DNA of 64,000 bases from Echria macrotheca. Its lineage: Eukaryota; Ascomycota; Sordariomycetes; Sordariales; Schizotheciaceae. The position numbers and the translations under genes were made by a program. The DNA lies in assembly GCA_030411725.1 (NCBI GenBank), contig MU839853.1, positions 177,558 to 241,557 of the forward strand. The letters run 5' to 3'. The notes under the pieces were generated by a model that was not told the DNA's origin, did not search any database, and worked only from the letters and a program-made list of their open reading frames with translations. This document shows, piece after piece, positions 22,517 to 34,775 of this stretch (position 1 is its first letter; every line of letters begins with the position of its first letter).

Positions 22517-24523
22517 ATGGTTCGATCCATGGCACAACACCTCACGTACGAGTACGCAGCCCTACCGGCCAGGAGCATCCGGCTGCTTCGGCTACATGCC
22601 GGGGCGCCTGGTGCCGCTCTCATGTGCTCCTTGCACTCCAAGTCGCTGGATGACTCTGACATCGAGTACAACGCTCTATCCTACTGCTGGGGAGATGAAT
22701 CACCCCCATCTCCGCTCCTGGTGGTGGGCAACGATAACGAGACAAAGCATATTCCAATCCGCCCTAACCTCGCCGCTGCCCTCTCCCAGCTGCGCACAAA
22801 TACCGTCACGTGCTGTGACCTTACCTGCGCCTGCCAGACAGGCGACAACAACCAGGACACTCACCCCACGGATGAGTTTCAGTTTACTAGTCCCGTCAAC
22901 CTCTGGATTGACGCCGTGTGTATCGACCAGTCCAACCTCGACGAGCGCAGTCGACAAGTCTCGCTCATGGACGAGATCTACACCAAAGCCACCACCGTTA
23001 TCGCTTGGCTAGGGCCATCAAATGAGTATACCTCCCATGCCCTGCGAATGGTGCATGGGTTTGCCGACCTCGCAAAATATCTCCCCTCGATCCCCTCGTC
23101 TGAAATCAGCACAGACTACGACCAGAGCTCCAAAGGAAACGACGGAGGCGCGTATATCACATCCGCACGACAGCACATAGCCACAAACCCCGCCTTTACT
23201 CCCTTCTGGATCGCACTCGGCCACTTCTTCGCAGACAACGACTGGTGGGAACGCATGTGGATTGTGCAAGAAATTGCGCTCGCCCGCCGGATCATCATGG
23301 CAACCGGGCCATTCGGGACAACCTGGACACGCTTCGTACAAGCCTCCGAGATGTTTTACCAGGACAACTTCTACGAGCAGCTATGCGAGGGAACGCTGAC
23401 AACGGGGGAGTTTGCGCATATTTGGCCGGCGATTGCCGGGTTCCAGAGAGTGCGCGGGCTCGAGAGGATCCGCTCGGTCGTTACCGATTCAGGGGCAGTC
23501 ACGACGACAAGAGCAAGAATTGCGGCTCTAGATTTGTCGGTGATGACCCTGCTGGGGTGGTCGTTCCGGTATAAAGCCACGAATCCGAGAGACAAGGTCT
23601 ACGGCATCTTTGGCATATTGAAAAGGCTTGGCGCCACGCTGCCCATGCAGCCTAGAGATGATATGTCGGTGTGTGAGGTTTATATGCGTGCTTCCACGCT
23701 TATATATGACCAGACAGGGGACCTCTCATTCCTCGAGTCGGTCGAAAACAACCGAGTCGTTGACTACGTGCGGAGATTTGGTCTGCCGTCGTGGACCCCG
23801 GACTTTGCCGCGCCCAACAGGCTGCTGCCTATTTCCTGGGCCAGGCTGGCTGATACGGCCGTGCAATATCGCGAGTCCTGGGCTCAACATTGGGCAGGAG
23901 GTGAAGAGCATCGTTGTGTGTTTGACTTAGTCGAGAAGACGATCACCGTTAAGGGATTCTGGGTTGACAAGATACAAGAAATCTCGGACAATATTGACGA
24001 TGCAATATCTGGAACGTCAACGACGAAGCCGGAGGGTGCTCTACCGGTTTACCGTGACCGATTGGATCGTGTAGCCTCTGGAAAGGAGGGTGTATCCGAG
24101 GTGGAGAAGCGCTGGGGCTCGGTCCTGGGTAGAGCACCGGAAGAAAGTTGGACGTGGGTGCCAACGAGAGAGGGCGTTGCTGCGAATGACGACCGAGGTC
24201 CGGGGAATAGACTATTTCGAACGCAAAGGCATAGCTTCGTGGGTTTTACACAGGTTGCTGCCTGTGCAGGGGACGAAGTGTGTTGGCTGGTTGGTCTGGG
24301 TTTTCCATGCATCTTGCGGAGGGCCGGTAGAATGTGGAGGTTCGTCGGACTTTGGTAAGACATCCTTGACGAATCACCAGGTTGAAGCGTGGCTAACGAG
24401 CAAATTTGTAGCCTTGGTTCAACTGGCGGCCACTCACGCAGCATTCCTACTATAGGAAGGCTAAAGAACGCTGCGGTGACGATGCCAGGGCTGTTCGTGT
24501 GCGAAGAGTTCACGATATGCTAA
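22517..24523 (+). CDS. HET-domain (heterokaryon incompatibility) protein, about 649 aa
   Basis: The first ATG in frame is 22517 (MVRSMAQHLTYEYAALPA). The HET domain is complete: RSIRLLRLH near residue 19, YNALSYCWG at 51-59, WIDAVCIDQ at 130-138, TTVIAWLG at about 159-166, and DWWERMWIVQEIALAR around 242-257. NPRDKVYGIFG and PSWTPDF are also typical. HET proteins act in self/non-self recognition, and their domain triggers cell death. The unspliced frame stops at 24358 right after RFVGLW. A good intron at 24355-24411 (GTAAGA donor, GGCTAAC branch, TGTAG acceptor) instead joins to 24412-24523, adding 36 residues; I prefer this model. Even so, the usual VGE(C/A)YVHGIM(D/H)GE tail is missing after RFVG, so the C-terminus may be eroded. 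It is a single-domain relative of the HET module at 10,860-12,619. Confidence 0.82.
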
Positions 24524-25620
24524 CAGCTTAACGAAAATCTAGCCACCAAGCGTACATGTTGTATAAGCAGGGTCAATCAGAACGGTTGGTGTGCCCAAAT
24601 AGGGATGAGGCGCGGTACGGGACAATTCTCAGGCTATGTTTCCAGCACCATTCAGGAAATCTGTGTCTCAAGTCCCTGGGAGGCACAACCCAGTGGAAAT
24701 CCAGCAACCGGATCGAATGCATGTGCTCACTTATGGCGAATATAGGCATACACATGGCGTATCAACGGCTGAAGCGGTGCAACGGGGCATAGCGATAAGA
24801 AAACTACCGGCTAGCCAGTGTCCTTGTTTTCGACCTCGATGGGAACGACATCAGTGATAGGTACTACAAGTTTCTCGCGCCCAAGGTCAGTGGTGCTCAA
24901 GCAAACAATTTTTCGTGAGTGGCACGATGATTGACTAGTTCCTGGGTCCATTACATACCTGTGAGTCAGGGAATGGAAGACTTACTAGAGTTGGGTTATG
25001 GCTCTCATCGACAGGGTTTGGGCAAAGGAGAGCAAAGGAGATTGCCGAACAAGGACGGAACTGGTATCGGCAGGCATTGCGACCAGTTGATCAGGCAATT
25101 TATTTGTACAAGTTTCTGATGGAGTTGGCAAGGCTACAGGACCCTGAAAGAGAGTCATCATGAGAAAGCCGATAGAAATGACGCATGTCCGTTGGGAATA
25201 ACAACAGATATATACCAGTGGGTGGAATTCTGTGTTCAGACGAAGGTAATAGTGAAATCGGCAAAGTTAGTACAATGTATTCTTTATGGTGTTCTCGTGG
25301 TTGAATATGGACAGGATCAAGAGAACCAGCATTCTCTGGCCTAAGACGGCAACATCATTAACTCAGGCTAGGTCTCTCACCTACGACTATAGGTCGACAA
25401 GCGAAGTCTTCTACGTTGGGATGATGCAAGTCGCTCGCAACTTTATGACTGGGCTACCTATATAATTTTTTCTGTACAGATCTAGTTCGGGCTTGGAATT
25501 ATCTGGGACCCGAACCCAAACCAGAGCCGATGAGCTTTGAGACCCGGTTCAGCTATAACGCCCACCCAGTCCCTGTTTCGAACCCGAGCCCAGCAGCTTC
25601 GGTCCGGCGAGGATCCTTAT
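24524..25620. other. Last normal-GC spacer before the AT-rich block
   Basis: No gene seen; frames are under 80 codons. Bases 25,480-25,610 are locally GC-rich, with several inverted CGGGCT/CGAACCCGAGCCC-like words, possibly the edge of an old small element. Base composition changes sharply just to the right. Confidence 0.45.
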
Positions 25621-25823
25621 AAAAGTATTACTTAAATTTTAAAACTATTTGGTTAGTTCAGTTTTCTTACTAATATTAACTATTATTCGTTGATAAAATT
25701 AAAAAATATATCCAAATATAATCCAATGAGAAAACTATGAAAATGGGAAGTTACATACTTATACTCAACTTCATTATAGCGGGAAACCTTAGGTTAAATA
25801 TACCCGGATACTATAGTTTACAT

Positions 25824-26520
25824 TGGGTTGGGACATTAGTTTGTAGTTATTAGTTCAGTATTTAAACTACTATAGTTTAATAATTAAAATCACGGCAGTG
25901 GTTAGATTACCCGGGCTGATAATCCGGGTAGTAACTAAACTACCCGGACTAGTAATCCGGACTACTGGACTATTAATCTGCACTAGTAGTTTACTATATA
26001 AATTAAATTATTACTATTTCGAAGCATTAAATAATTAAATTTAACGATTATTTGATCATTTATATTTCACTAAGCTTATTTCTTATAAATATAGTTTTAA
26101 ATTCCTTTTCATTTAACAATGAACTTTTTACTATAATACTATAGTTTAATTGAAGATGCGAAGTCTAACTGTACAAACCCAATAATTAGCTTAAATTGAA
26201 AACTGCGGGTTTTAATTACTTTTGTTATATTGAGGACTTTTAAATATACAAGACAAAAAAGGATAATAACCATTAATTAATAATATAATATAGTGATTAT
26301 TTAGTTTAAATCTATAGGTTTTTAAGTAATAGCTAAGATTAGGATATTAGTTCTTAATCATTAGTCCGGTAGTTTGAACTACTGTAGTTTAGTAGTTAAA
26401 ATTACACTTGTAATTAAACTACCTAAACTATTAATCTAAGTAGTAACTTAAACACCTTGACGAATAATCCGGACTATCAGACTATTGATCCGAACTAGTG
26501 GTCCACTATAAAAACTAAAA
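25824..26520. mobile_element. Two adjacent degraded ends of family-1 (GTCCGGACTAGTAGTCC) elements
   Basis: At 25,824 a GGGTTGGGACATTAG terminus is followed by decayed CCGGACTACTAGTCC-type repeats. A second copy of the same terminal region starts at about 26,341 (ATTAGTTCTTAATCATTAGTCC). Both run out after about 200 bp. No matching second ends or TSDs could be found. Confidence 0.55.
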
Positions 26521-26572
26521 GCTATGTTAATTTTTCATTTTTAATTAAATAATTTTGTATTTAACGATTATT

Positions 26573-26950
26573 CTTGTAAAGGGGGCAAGTCTCTATGAGG
26601 CGAGCCACGTGGTAAAAGTACTTGAAAGTGGTTAATTGTAGTTTAGAGAAGAAAGAAGAAAAGAAAATATAGACTCCACGCGTATTGTGGGATATTTAGT
26701 GTTATAGTTTGTAGGGTTGTATAGACTATTATATACCGTATAAACTAAGAGGTATGGTTAAGGCCGTGGTAACCTTTTCCTTTAAAAAGGTTTGACCGCG
26801 AGCCTTTTAGAAAATAGATAAATAAAGAATCTAAACAGCTTTTATTTATCTAATAATAAAAAAATCGAGCTTTAAACTAAATTAAACTAAAGGTCTGGGT
26901 TATAATGGATTTGCTTTTTAGGTAAAGGAGGGGTAACCTTAAAAATTAGT
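26573..26950 (+). other. Possible degraded LTR-like segment
   Basis: A less AT-rich stretch starts TGTAAAGGGGGCAAG and holds several unmutated GC patches. It is followed by GGTCTGGGTTATAATGG, which could be a primer-binding-site-like sequence. No second copy is seen in the window, so this is only a guess. Confidence 0.2.
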
Positions 26951-27240
26951 AAAGATCCGTTGTTCCTGGGCCTTTAATCTTTAAACCACTTTACTATATG
27001 TACTTACGATTATTACTCTAATTTTTATCGAAAATATAACTTATTACTTCCTATATTTTATATTTCTCCTTTAGTAATTATATTTATTTTGATAGCTATA
27101 TTATCCTTTGCGTATAATTTTGCTACCCTATTTTCTTTTCTAGTACGTAGCTATGTTTCTAAGCGCTTTAAAGGGCCAACTATATCCGGATACTAATTAT
27201 AATACGCTTTTAAAAGTTATATATTATTTTAAAAGTTTTT

Positions 27241-27317
27241 TATATTATATTATATTATATTATATTATATTATATTATATTATATTATATTATATTATAT
27301 TATATTATATTATATTA
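27241..27317. repeat. Pentanucleotide microsatellite (TATAT/ATATT)n
   Basis: About 15 uninterrupted copies of a 5-bp AT-only unit. The frame across it would encode a YYIIL repeat, which is an artefact. Confidence 0.95.
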
Positions 27318-29363
27318 AATTCTAGCCCTTTTACAATACCTAATATTATAATTTATACCTATAAAGTTGTAAAGTTAATACCTTTTTAACCTTTTATTTA
27401 AAATCGTTACTAATAAATTTTCCTTTTAACTATTTTACTTTTTATTTTAGTAATAGATTATTTAGGAACTTTTATGAGTAATTAACGTAGAATAAATTAA
27501 TATTTCTTTTAGCTTTTTAAAACTTTCAATCAGTAAGTAGCTAATCTAATTTACTTTAAGATTTTGTAATAGTTTTAGGAAATAGGAAAATTAAGTTTAT
27601 TGCTAAAGCGGTTTATTAATTCGCCTATTTTTTTAAATAATACATACCTTACTACTTATATTAAAATCCGGAACTTAATGATGTATATTAGCGTTTTTAG
27701 CTTAAATTTCTTATATGTATTTAAGGTGTTTTTTTGCGAAGTTAATATATTATTATTATACAATTTACATATACTTTTACGTTTTCCCATAACTTAACTA
27801 CTTATGCATTAACGATTTATTAAACTTTATCTTTATAATTTAATTAAATAGTAATAATATTAAAAACCCCTTTATAACTTTATATAATTGTAATTTTTCA
27901 AAATTATTATATAATATCAATACTTAAATTATATTTATTATTAAGGTAACTTAGGATTAATTATTTTGAAATTAGTTAATAAGAGGTTATAAGCGCTAGT
28001 CAAGATACTTATTTATAACTTTTACTTATTTAATAATTTACTCATACCCTAAGAAAGCTAACTGCCACTTAATTTTTAGGATTTTAAATATTTTATTATT
28101 AAAGTTGAAGATAAATTACTTTTAACGGTTATTAATAATAAATTATAAAACGTTATATACCTAGTATAATCCCTTACAATATATTTACGTAACGTTTTAT
28201 ACCGTAACGGTTATGTTATAAGGGGTTATTTAAAATAATTTACTTAATAGATTATTATTAATATGTTATTATATTTATTATTATCTTTGAGAAAAGATTT
28301 AAAGTTTATTACTAAGTTGGTTAATACGTTAAAGTAATAGTAATAATTATAAAAGCTTTAAAGTTTTATCGCGTAATATTTTTAATAATTAATAGTTAGT
28401 AACTTATTAGTTAATATCAGGGTTAAGTTTTAGCTATTAGTATTAGGCTTTTCCTAGTTTTTTAATTTTATTTTTCCCTAATTATACGTAAGTAATTTTA
28501 ATATATAATTCCTAAATTATACGTATTTTTAAATTGTTTTAATTAGGTACTATTAGTTATTGATTATATAAAAAAAGATTATTATTTATGAGTAAAAACT
28601 CCCTTTTAACCGTTGTATAAACTTTCTTTTGATATATATATATATACCTTAAAATTTTTATTAATTTTATTAGCAGCAAATAACGTATCTATTAACTCGT
28701 ATTTGAAAATTATAGGTAAAGGGGTTTTTGTATTAAATATAGATAATCTAAGTGATAGTGACTTTAAAGTTATAAGTCCTTTCCCTCTTTTTAATTAGAA
28801 AATTTATAACGTTCAATAGGCTTTTTTCGCGCTTTATAGGTTTTAAAATCTTTTTTTTTTACGAAAAAGGGCGTTAGTAGTTTTATTTTCCTTACTTAGC
28901 TGGTATATAATCCTAAAGTAATATTAAAAAGTAGCTCAACTTATTTAGTTTATTATATATTAAGTAGCTATTTTATACTAAAATACTTTAATATTTTATA
29001 GTTAGCAATAATTAGAAATAGTGTTTTTTTGGTTATAAGCTGATAAGTTTTGCTTTTTAAAATATAAAAGTGTGGACGACGGTTAGAAGCTTTTTTTTAA
29101 AAAAATCGGATGATTAAATTTGGCTTACTATATTGTTCTTAAAAAGTATTTAATAAAATACTATTTTTTATTAACTTTTTATAATAATATTTCTATAACT
29201 ACGCCGTTAAACGAGTTAGTTTCCAGTTATATAAGCTAATTATACTTAAAGCATATAAGAACTAGTACATTTAATATCCTTGTTTTAAATGATTAAAAAC
29301 CGCTTAGTATACTTCTATTTATCTAAAAGGCTCGTGTTTTTATTAGGTTTGTTAATAGCTTTA
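27318..29363. other. Unclassified RIP-decayed sequence
   Basis: Roughly 2 kb of AT-rich sequence without frames longer than about 65 codons. It probably belongs to an old element interrupted at 29,364 by the family-1 hAT element, since the sequence appears to resume after 32,015. I could not recognise a protein motif. Confidence 0.4.
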
Positions 29364-29371
29364 TAATGCAA

Positions 29372-32007
29372 CAGGGTTGGGACATTAGTCCTTGATTATT
29401 AGTCCGGTAGTCCGGACTACTGTAGTCCAGTAGTCAGAATCACAGCCGTAACTAGACTGCCCGGACTAGTAGTCCGAATAGTAACTGGACTACTGGACTA
29501 GTAGTCCGGGGAATAACTAGACTACCTGGACTACTAGTCCGGACCACCGGACTACTGCGAAAATTAAATTTTACATTAAATTTAGTAATATTAAGGCAAT
29601 TTTCGTATAAAACCGAGCTTTTTACGATAATACAATAGGTTTTTTTAAAATAGGATGAAAGCTTATAATAAGCCTTATAACCATCTATTTAGCTTATAAG
29701 TTATTATAATATAATTATATAAACTAAGTTTTTAATTAGTAGTTAAAAATCCACCTATGCAAAAAGTTACAACTGGGCTAAAATAACAACTTTAGGTTTT
29801 AACCACTTTTATCAAATCGATCATTTAGAATTTCATAAAATTAAAATTACTACTTATCACGTAATAATATAATAGATTAATAGCCTATTTTAAACCTATA
29901 TTTTTCCAGACCAATTTCGTAATAATCGTCGTTTTATAGAAAATTTCAAATAAAACTATACTTTTCTCCCTATTCCCATACTATTTTTAAAAACGCCTTA
30001 CCACTAAAACGTAAGTATACAACGCCATATACTACCTAAAAGCTATTTCAAGTTAATTAACTAAGCCTGACTTTTAACTAGCGATTTAAAATCCAGTTGT
30101 ATAAAAAGTTGCAATTAGCTCGAAATAAAATTTTATATTTTAATCGATTATAATAAGTCAAATAGCTTTAGTCAGGGTTGGGATTTAGTCCGGACTACTA
30201 GTCACAGTAGTTTAGTCACAGCCCGGACTACTAGTCCGGTAGTCTAGTCACGACCCAGACTACTAGTCCAGTAGTCTAGTCACCCCTTAAACTAATAGTC
30301 CGGACTATTTAACTACTATAGTCTCTAGTCCAAACTACTAGTCCACCCCTTAATATAGTATTTATATTTTTAATTACCAAAATAGGCTTATTAATTAATT
30401 ATTTTTAATTATTATTAGTAATAAGCTATATATTAATTAATATTAGCTAATAAAATTAATAATACATTTATTAGGCTTATTTCTAATACTTTCTACGAGT
30501 TTTCCCGTACCGATAAGCGAATTTGAAATATTATAAATACAAAAATAATAATATATATAACAGCAAACTTTACTAAACACATTAATATTACTATATACGG
30601 TATCAAATATATATTTAAAATAATTTACTAGTTTAATATAATATTATTTCCTAATTAGTATTTTTTACTTTTAGTTAAGATAGCTATGGGAGTTATTAGA
30701 ATCGATTATAAAATAATGTTCTTATTCCGAACCAATTGCAACTTTTTATACAACTAGATTTTAAATTGTTTATTTAAAATCAGGTTTACTTAATTAACCT
30801 AAAATCGGTTCTACCTATTATATAAAGTAGTATACGCTATTTTATAGCACTAAGGTTTATTTAAAAATAATATAGGAATAGGGAGAAAAGTATATTTTTA
30901 CTAAAAAAAGCCATAAAAACATCATTATTACGAGATTAGCCAAGAAAAGTATAAGTTTAAAATAGCCTATTATTATATTATATTACTACTAAATAAGTAG
31001 TAACTTTCATTTTATAGTATTATAATTCCTCGATTTAATAAAATTAATTAGAAACTAAAGTTGTTGTTTTGATTTAATTGTAACTTTATGCGCAAATGGA
31101 TTTCCAATCATTAATTAAAGGTCTAATTTTAGTCGTTATACTATAATCACTTATAAGTTATATAAATAGTTATAAGCCTTATTATAAGCCTTAAATTGGG
31201 TTTAAAAAACGCATAGTATCATAGTAAAAACTTTGATTTTATAGGAAAAGTACCTTAAAAGCCGATTTTATAAGATAGAATAACTTCAAAAAATACAAAA
31301 ACTATATAGTAGGTAAGTATTAAATATTAACCATTTAATCAATAACTTAAAATTTAATTTTTGCAGTAATCCGGTAGTCCGGACTAGTAGTCCAGTAGTC
31401 CGGACTACTAGTCCGGGTAGTCTAGTCACCCCCTAAACTACTAGTCCAGTAGTCTAGTCACGGCCCGGACTACTAGTCCAGTAGTCTAGTCACAGCCGTA
31501 ATTCTAACTACTGGACTACAGTAGTCCGGACTACTGGACTAATAACTAAGGACTAATGTCCCAACCCTAGCTTTAGTAACTAAAAGTAAAAAATGTTAAC
31601 TAGGAAATAACGGTATAGTAAACTAGTAAGCCATTTTAAATATATATTTTACAAAGCCAATTTTGTAATATTTCCATTTTAAGGCGTTTTGTACCGAAAA
31701 GACTCAAAAATATACTGAAAAGTACAAGCTAAAATATTTATTAAACCTAATAAATAGATTATTAATTTTATCAGCTAATACTGATATTGTATTTGGGTTA
31801 TATTGGTAATAATAATTAAAATAAGTGATTAATCAGCGTAATATAGTAATTATAAATTAAAAATAGTATAATAAGGAGTGGACTACTAGTCCGGGTCGTG
31901 ACTAAACTACCGGACTAGTAGTCCGAGCTGTGACTAGACTACTATGACTAGTAGTTAGTTATTAGTCCGGACTAATAACTAGTAGTCCGGACTAAATCCC
32001 AACACTG
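29372..32007 (-). mobile_element. Family-1 hAT-like non-autonomous element (outer copy)
   Basis: The ends are CAGGGTTGGGACATTAG at the left and AAATCCCAACACTG at the right, an inverted pair. The element is flanked by a perfect 8-bp duplication, TAATGCAA, at 29,364-29,371 and 32,008-32,015. Subterminal regions are packed with GTCCGGACTACTAGTCC-type palindromic words. Eight-bp TSDs and CAGGG ends are the mark of the hAT superfamily. Without the nested copy it is about 1.23 kb and carries no transposase. Confidence 0.88.
30173..31569 (+). mobile_element. Family-1 hAT-like non-autonomous element nested in the outer copy
   Basis: It is 1,397 bp from CAGGGTTGGGATTTAG to TGTCCCAACCCTA (the last G has become A, as RIP would do). 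Flanking 8-bp TSD GCTTTAGT is at 30,165-30,172 and 31,570-31,577. It lies in opposite orientation to its host element. Confidence 0.88.
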
Positions 32008-32292
32008 TAATGCAACGATAGCTTTTAATAAACCTATAGTAGAAGTTATACAACCTTAGAAATAATTAAATAGCCTTTATTATAATTAGGATATTTAGTT
32101 ACAAATTACTACGATTTTAATAAGGTTTACATTTATTTTATTCTTCCCGATAACAAATTTAAAATATTTTGTCTTTTTATCGTAAGATTTGTACCTGTTG
32201 ATATTTGTATATAGTCTAATACTACGTAACTTTATTAGGATTGTTTTTCATAAATCTTTATTTTTTAAAATTATTAAAGTAAATTAGGATAT

Positions 32293-32494
32293 TGTTACGG
32301 CCCTGGTCCGTAACCTGACCAGAGGTTAGGTGCCCAGGTTATATAACCCCCTGTAGGGGCCCCACACTTAAAAGGTATAGAAAGTTTTCCTTGCTAGCCA
32401 GAATCCTTCCACCCAGCAAGCTTCTTATTTTTCCACAATACAGCCTATTTGCTATACCTCACCTATGTGCCTAACTGCAACCGGCGCCCTAACA
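32293..32494. repeat. Short solo LTR, 202 bp
   Basis: The sequence starts TGTTACGGCCCTGG and ends GCGCCCTAACA, so it has TG..CA ends with a TGTTA/TAACA inverted pair. It is flanked by the 5-bp duplication GATAT (32,288-32,292 and 32,495-32,499). It stays GC-rich amid mutated DNA. Internal sequence is absent, so it is the footprint of an LTR retrotransposon lost by LTR recombination. Type (gypsy or copia) cannot be told. Confidence 0.85.
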
Positions 32495-33075
32495 GATATT
32501 GTTAATATATAAAAAGTAGAAATTATTTAAGTATTCTATCATTATAATATAAATAAAGCGCTAAAACGTTAAGGAACTATTAACTAGTTCAAATAAAACG
32601 ATATTAAAATCTTTAACAAGATTTCAGCCTTCCCAATTTTAAATAGAATTTTCTCGATTAAAGGTAGTAAATATTAATTTTTTTTACGTAAATACGTTTA
32701 ATTTGCGGTAATTAACGTAAAATCTCACTTTTTACTGGCTTTTCTAATAAATAGGATTAAAGCAGCTTAAAGCGTAATACTGCTTTAATAAACCCTTTTA
32801 TTAACTTTTTTTATAATATTTTTATAACCTTTTATTGTTTCTAAAGATATCTTATAAAGTAGATTATACCCTAGGTTTTCCGGTTTGGATTTTACGGTTA
32901 ATGTAATTTTATAGTTATAAAATTACAGTTTTATTAATTTATTTAATACAACTTTACTAAAAATATTATAATATTTATTATAGATTAAAGAAATTATTTA
33001 TTAAACCGTATCCTTAAATTCCTTATTATTTTATTTTAAACCCTTTATTTTAATTTTTTTATCCTTAATTATTAT

Positions 33076-33180
33076 TTGTCTTAAACCGTAGGAAGCCGAA
33101 GGCTTCCACCCCTAAGGGGTAGGCGGTCTCTCTTCTATATAGTTATAGCATATAAGTGCCTGCTATATATCCTTAATTAT
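33076..33180. repeat. Lone end of the double-hairpin element
   Basis: TTGTCTTAAACCGTAGG followed by two hairpins (GGAAGCC-GAA-GGCTTCC and CCCCTAAGGGG). Its first 100 bp match the reverse complement of the right end of the element at 40,951-41,936. No partner end is found nearby, so it is a truncated copy. Confidence 0.7.
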
Positions 33181-33328
33181 ATAATCAACTTTATAGAAAG
33201 TAATAATATAATAATTAAGTATACGAGGAAACCGTTGGAAACGAAAAACAACGAATTAGCAGCCCAGTCGGTACGAGGGCGCGATGATTACGGACCAGGG
33301 TAAAACCCCTGGCGGTACTTATCTACTT

Positions 33329-33445
33329 TTAGCTACCCTTCTTCCCGCCCTTTCCACCCCCCTTTCCACCCCCTTTCCCACTAGCAGCACCACCCTTACC
33401 ACCCTTTCCAGCCCCAGCAACAGCCTCCTTAACCTTCTTTTTATT
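33329..33445 (-). pseudogene. Unmutated Gly/Lys-rich C-terminal tail of an unknown protein
   Basis: On the minus strand a 38-codon frame starts NKKKVKEAVAGAGKGG and continues as repeated GKGGG units to a KKGS stop. A TAG lies just upstream, after which the sequence is RIP-like. The tail is GC-rich and clean, so it is either a fragment of a host-like basic protein or the end of a retroelement ORF. No family can be named. Confidence 0.35.
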
Positions 33446-33566
33446 CTAAATAATAAGCTATTAATCCTAAACTTAAACTAAATACATTATATTAAATAAC
33501 TTATATCTTTAACTTTAAATAATAATAACCTTAAAAGTAGCGAAAGTAAATATATATAACCGTACT

Positions 33567-34775
33567 CAGGGTTGGCAAATTAGTCAGTAGTCATTAGTCA
33601 GTAGTCACTAACTACAGTAGTCAGTAGTCATTAGTCAGGGCACTAACTAGACTACAGTAGTCAGTAGTCAGCGCAGTGACTAGACTACGGTAGTCAGTAG
33701 TCAGGGGGTTAACTAGACTACTATAGTCAGTAGTCTGACTACTAACTACTATAGTCTAACTACTAGTCAAATATAATAGATTACTTTTAATTGCAAAATA
33801 ATTAAAGCCTACTAAGTTTAAGTATTTGTTATATATTTTAAAATATATATATACGTTATAGCGTAAAATTGAAAATTTACTAGCTATTCCCTTCTAACTA
33901 ACTAACCCTAAAAATATATATAGGACGGTTGACATACGATATATCTTACCTTGAAATTAGTTTTGTATTATTATATTGGCTGGATTTCTGAAGTAGATTC
34001 TAAAATCTATATATCTAAGAGGTTGCAATTAGAGTTAAATAGTAATATTGATTTCTAATAATTTTTTAAAGGACTAATAAGCGTATTAAGTTTAAATGAA
34101 AAATAGTTATATATAAATGGTATTATTATATTTGACGTAACGTAAAAATGTTTTTATGTTTTAGTGGTTTACTAATTAAAAGTAAGGTTTTTACTATTTT
34201 TTACTCTTAATACCCGCTACCGTAGTAATAAATAACTATATTTTTACCTTTTATTAGAGATGTATATTATCTATTGTATCTATAACTTACTTTAAGCTTT
34301 TAGGTTATTTTGGAATTTTGAAATAGGATTAGAAATCGAAGTGCATAAAAAGTTGCAATTAGGTCAAAGTAGAAATGTCAATTTTAAATTACCATTTAAC
34401 AATCCGGTAAGTATAATAACTTATAACTAAAAATACTTATAGGTAAGCCACAAATACTACTATCAGCTAATCTCAAAACATTTTGCCTTTTCTCATTACT
34501 AGAAGTGTTATTTTAATATTGATTATGTTTTTTACTCTTTTTAAGCCTTATAGGGCAAGTATTTTAAGTACTTCAGTATCTACTACTTGAATTTCAATTG
34601 TAATAATTATTAATAATATGATACTACTAATTATTAATTAAAAAGCAATTAATAATAATTATTTTAAAATAATTATTGTTTTTATTATTTTTATATATTG
34701 ACTACTGTAGTTACTGACTACAGTAGTCAGTAGTCTGACTACTGACTACAGTAGTCTGACTAATTGCCAACCCTG
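33567..34775 (+). mobile_element. Family-2 hAT-like element, first unit of a head-to-tail pair
   Basis: It is 1,209 bp with ends CAGGGTTGGCAAATTAG and CTAATTGCCAACCCTG. Subterminal arrays are built on GTAGTCAGTAGTC and GACTACAGTAGTC, unlike the CCGG words of family 1. The left flank is ACCGTACT (33,559-33,566). That 8-bp duplicate is found not at its own right end but after 40,453, so this unit and the next share one TSD. Confidence 0.85.

Noticed and set aside
27153..27389. 78-codon frame with YYIIL repeats
   Set aside because: Generated by the pentanucleotide microsatellite.
29372..31569. CRISPR-like array of short repeated GTCCGGACTACTAGTCC words
   Set aside because: Repeats are palindromic, irregularly spaced and limited to transposon ends with TSDs; the organism is a fungus.
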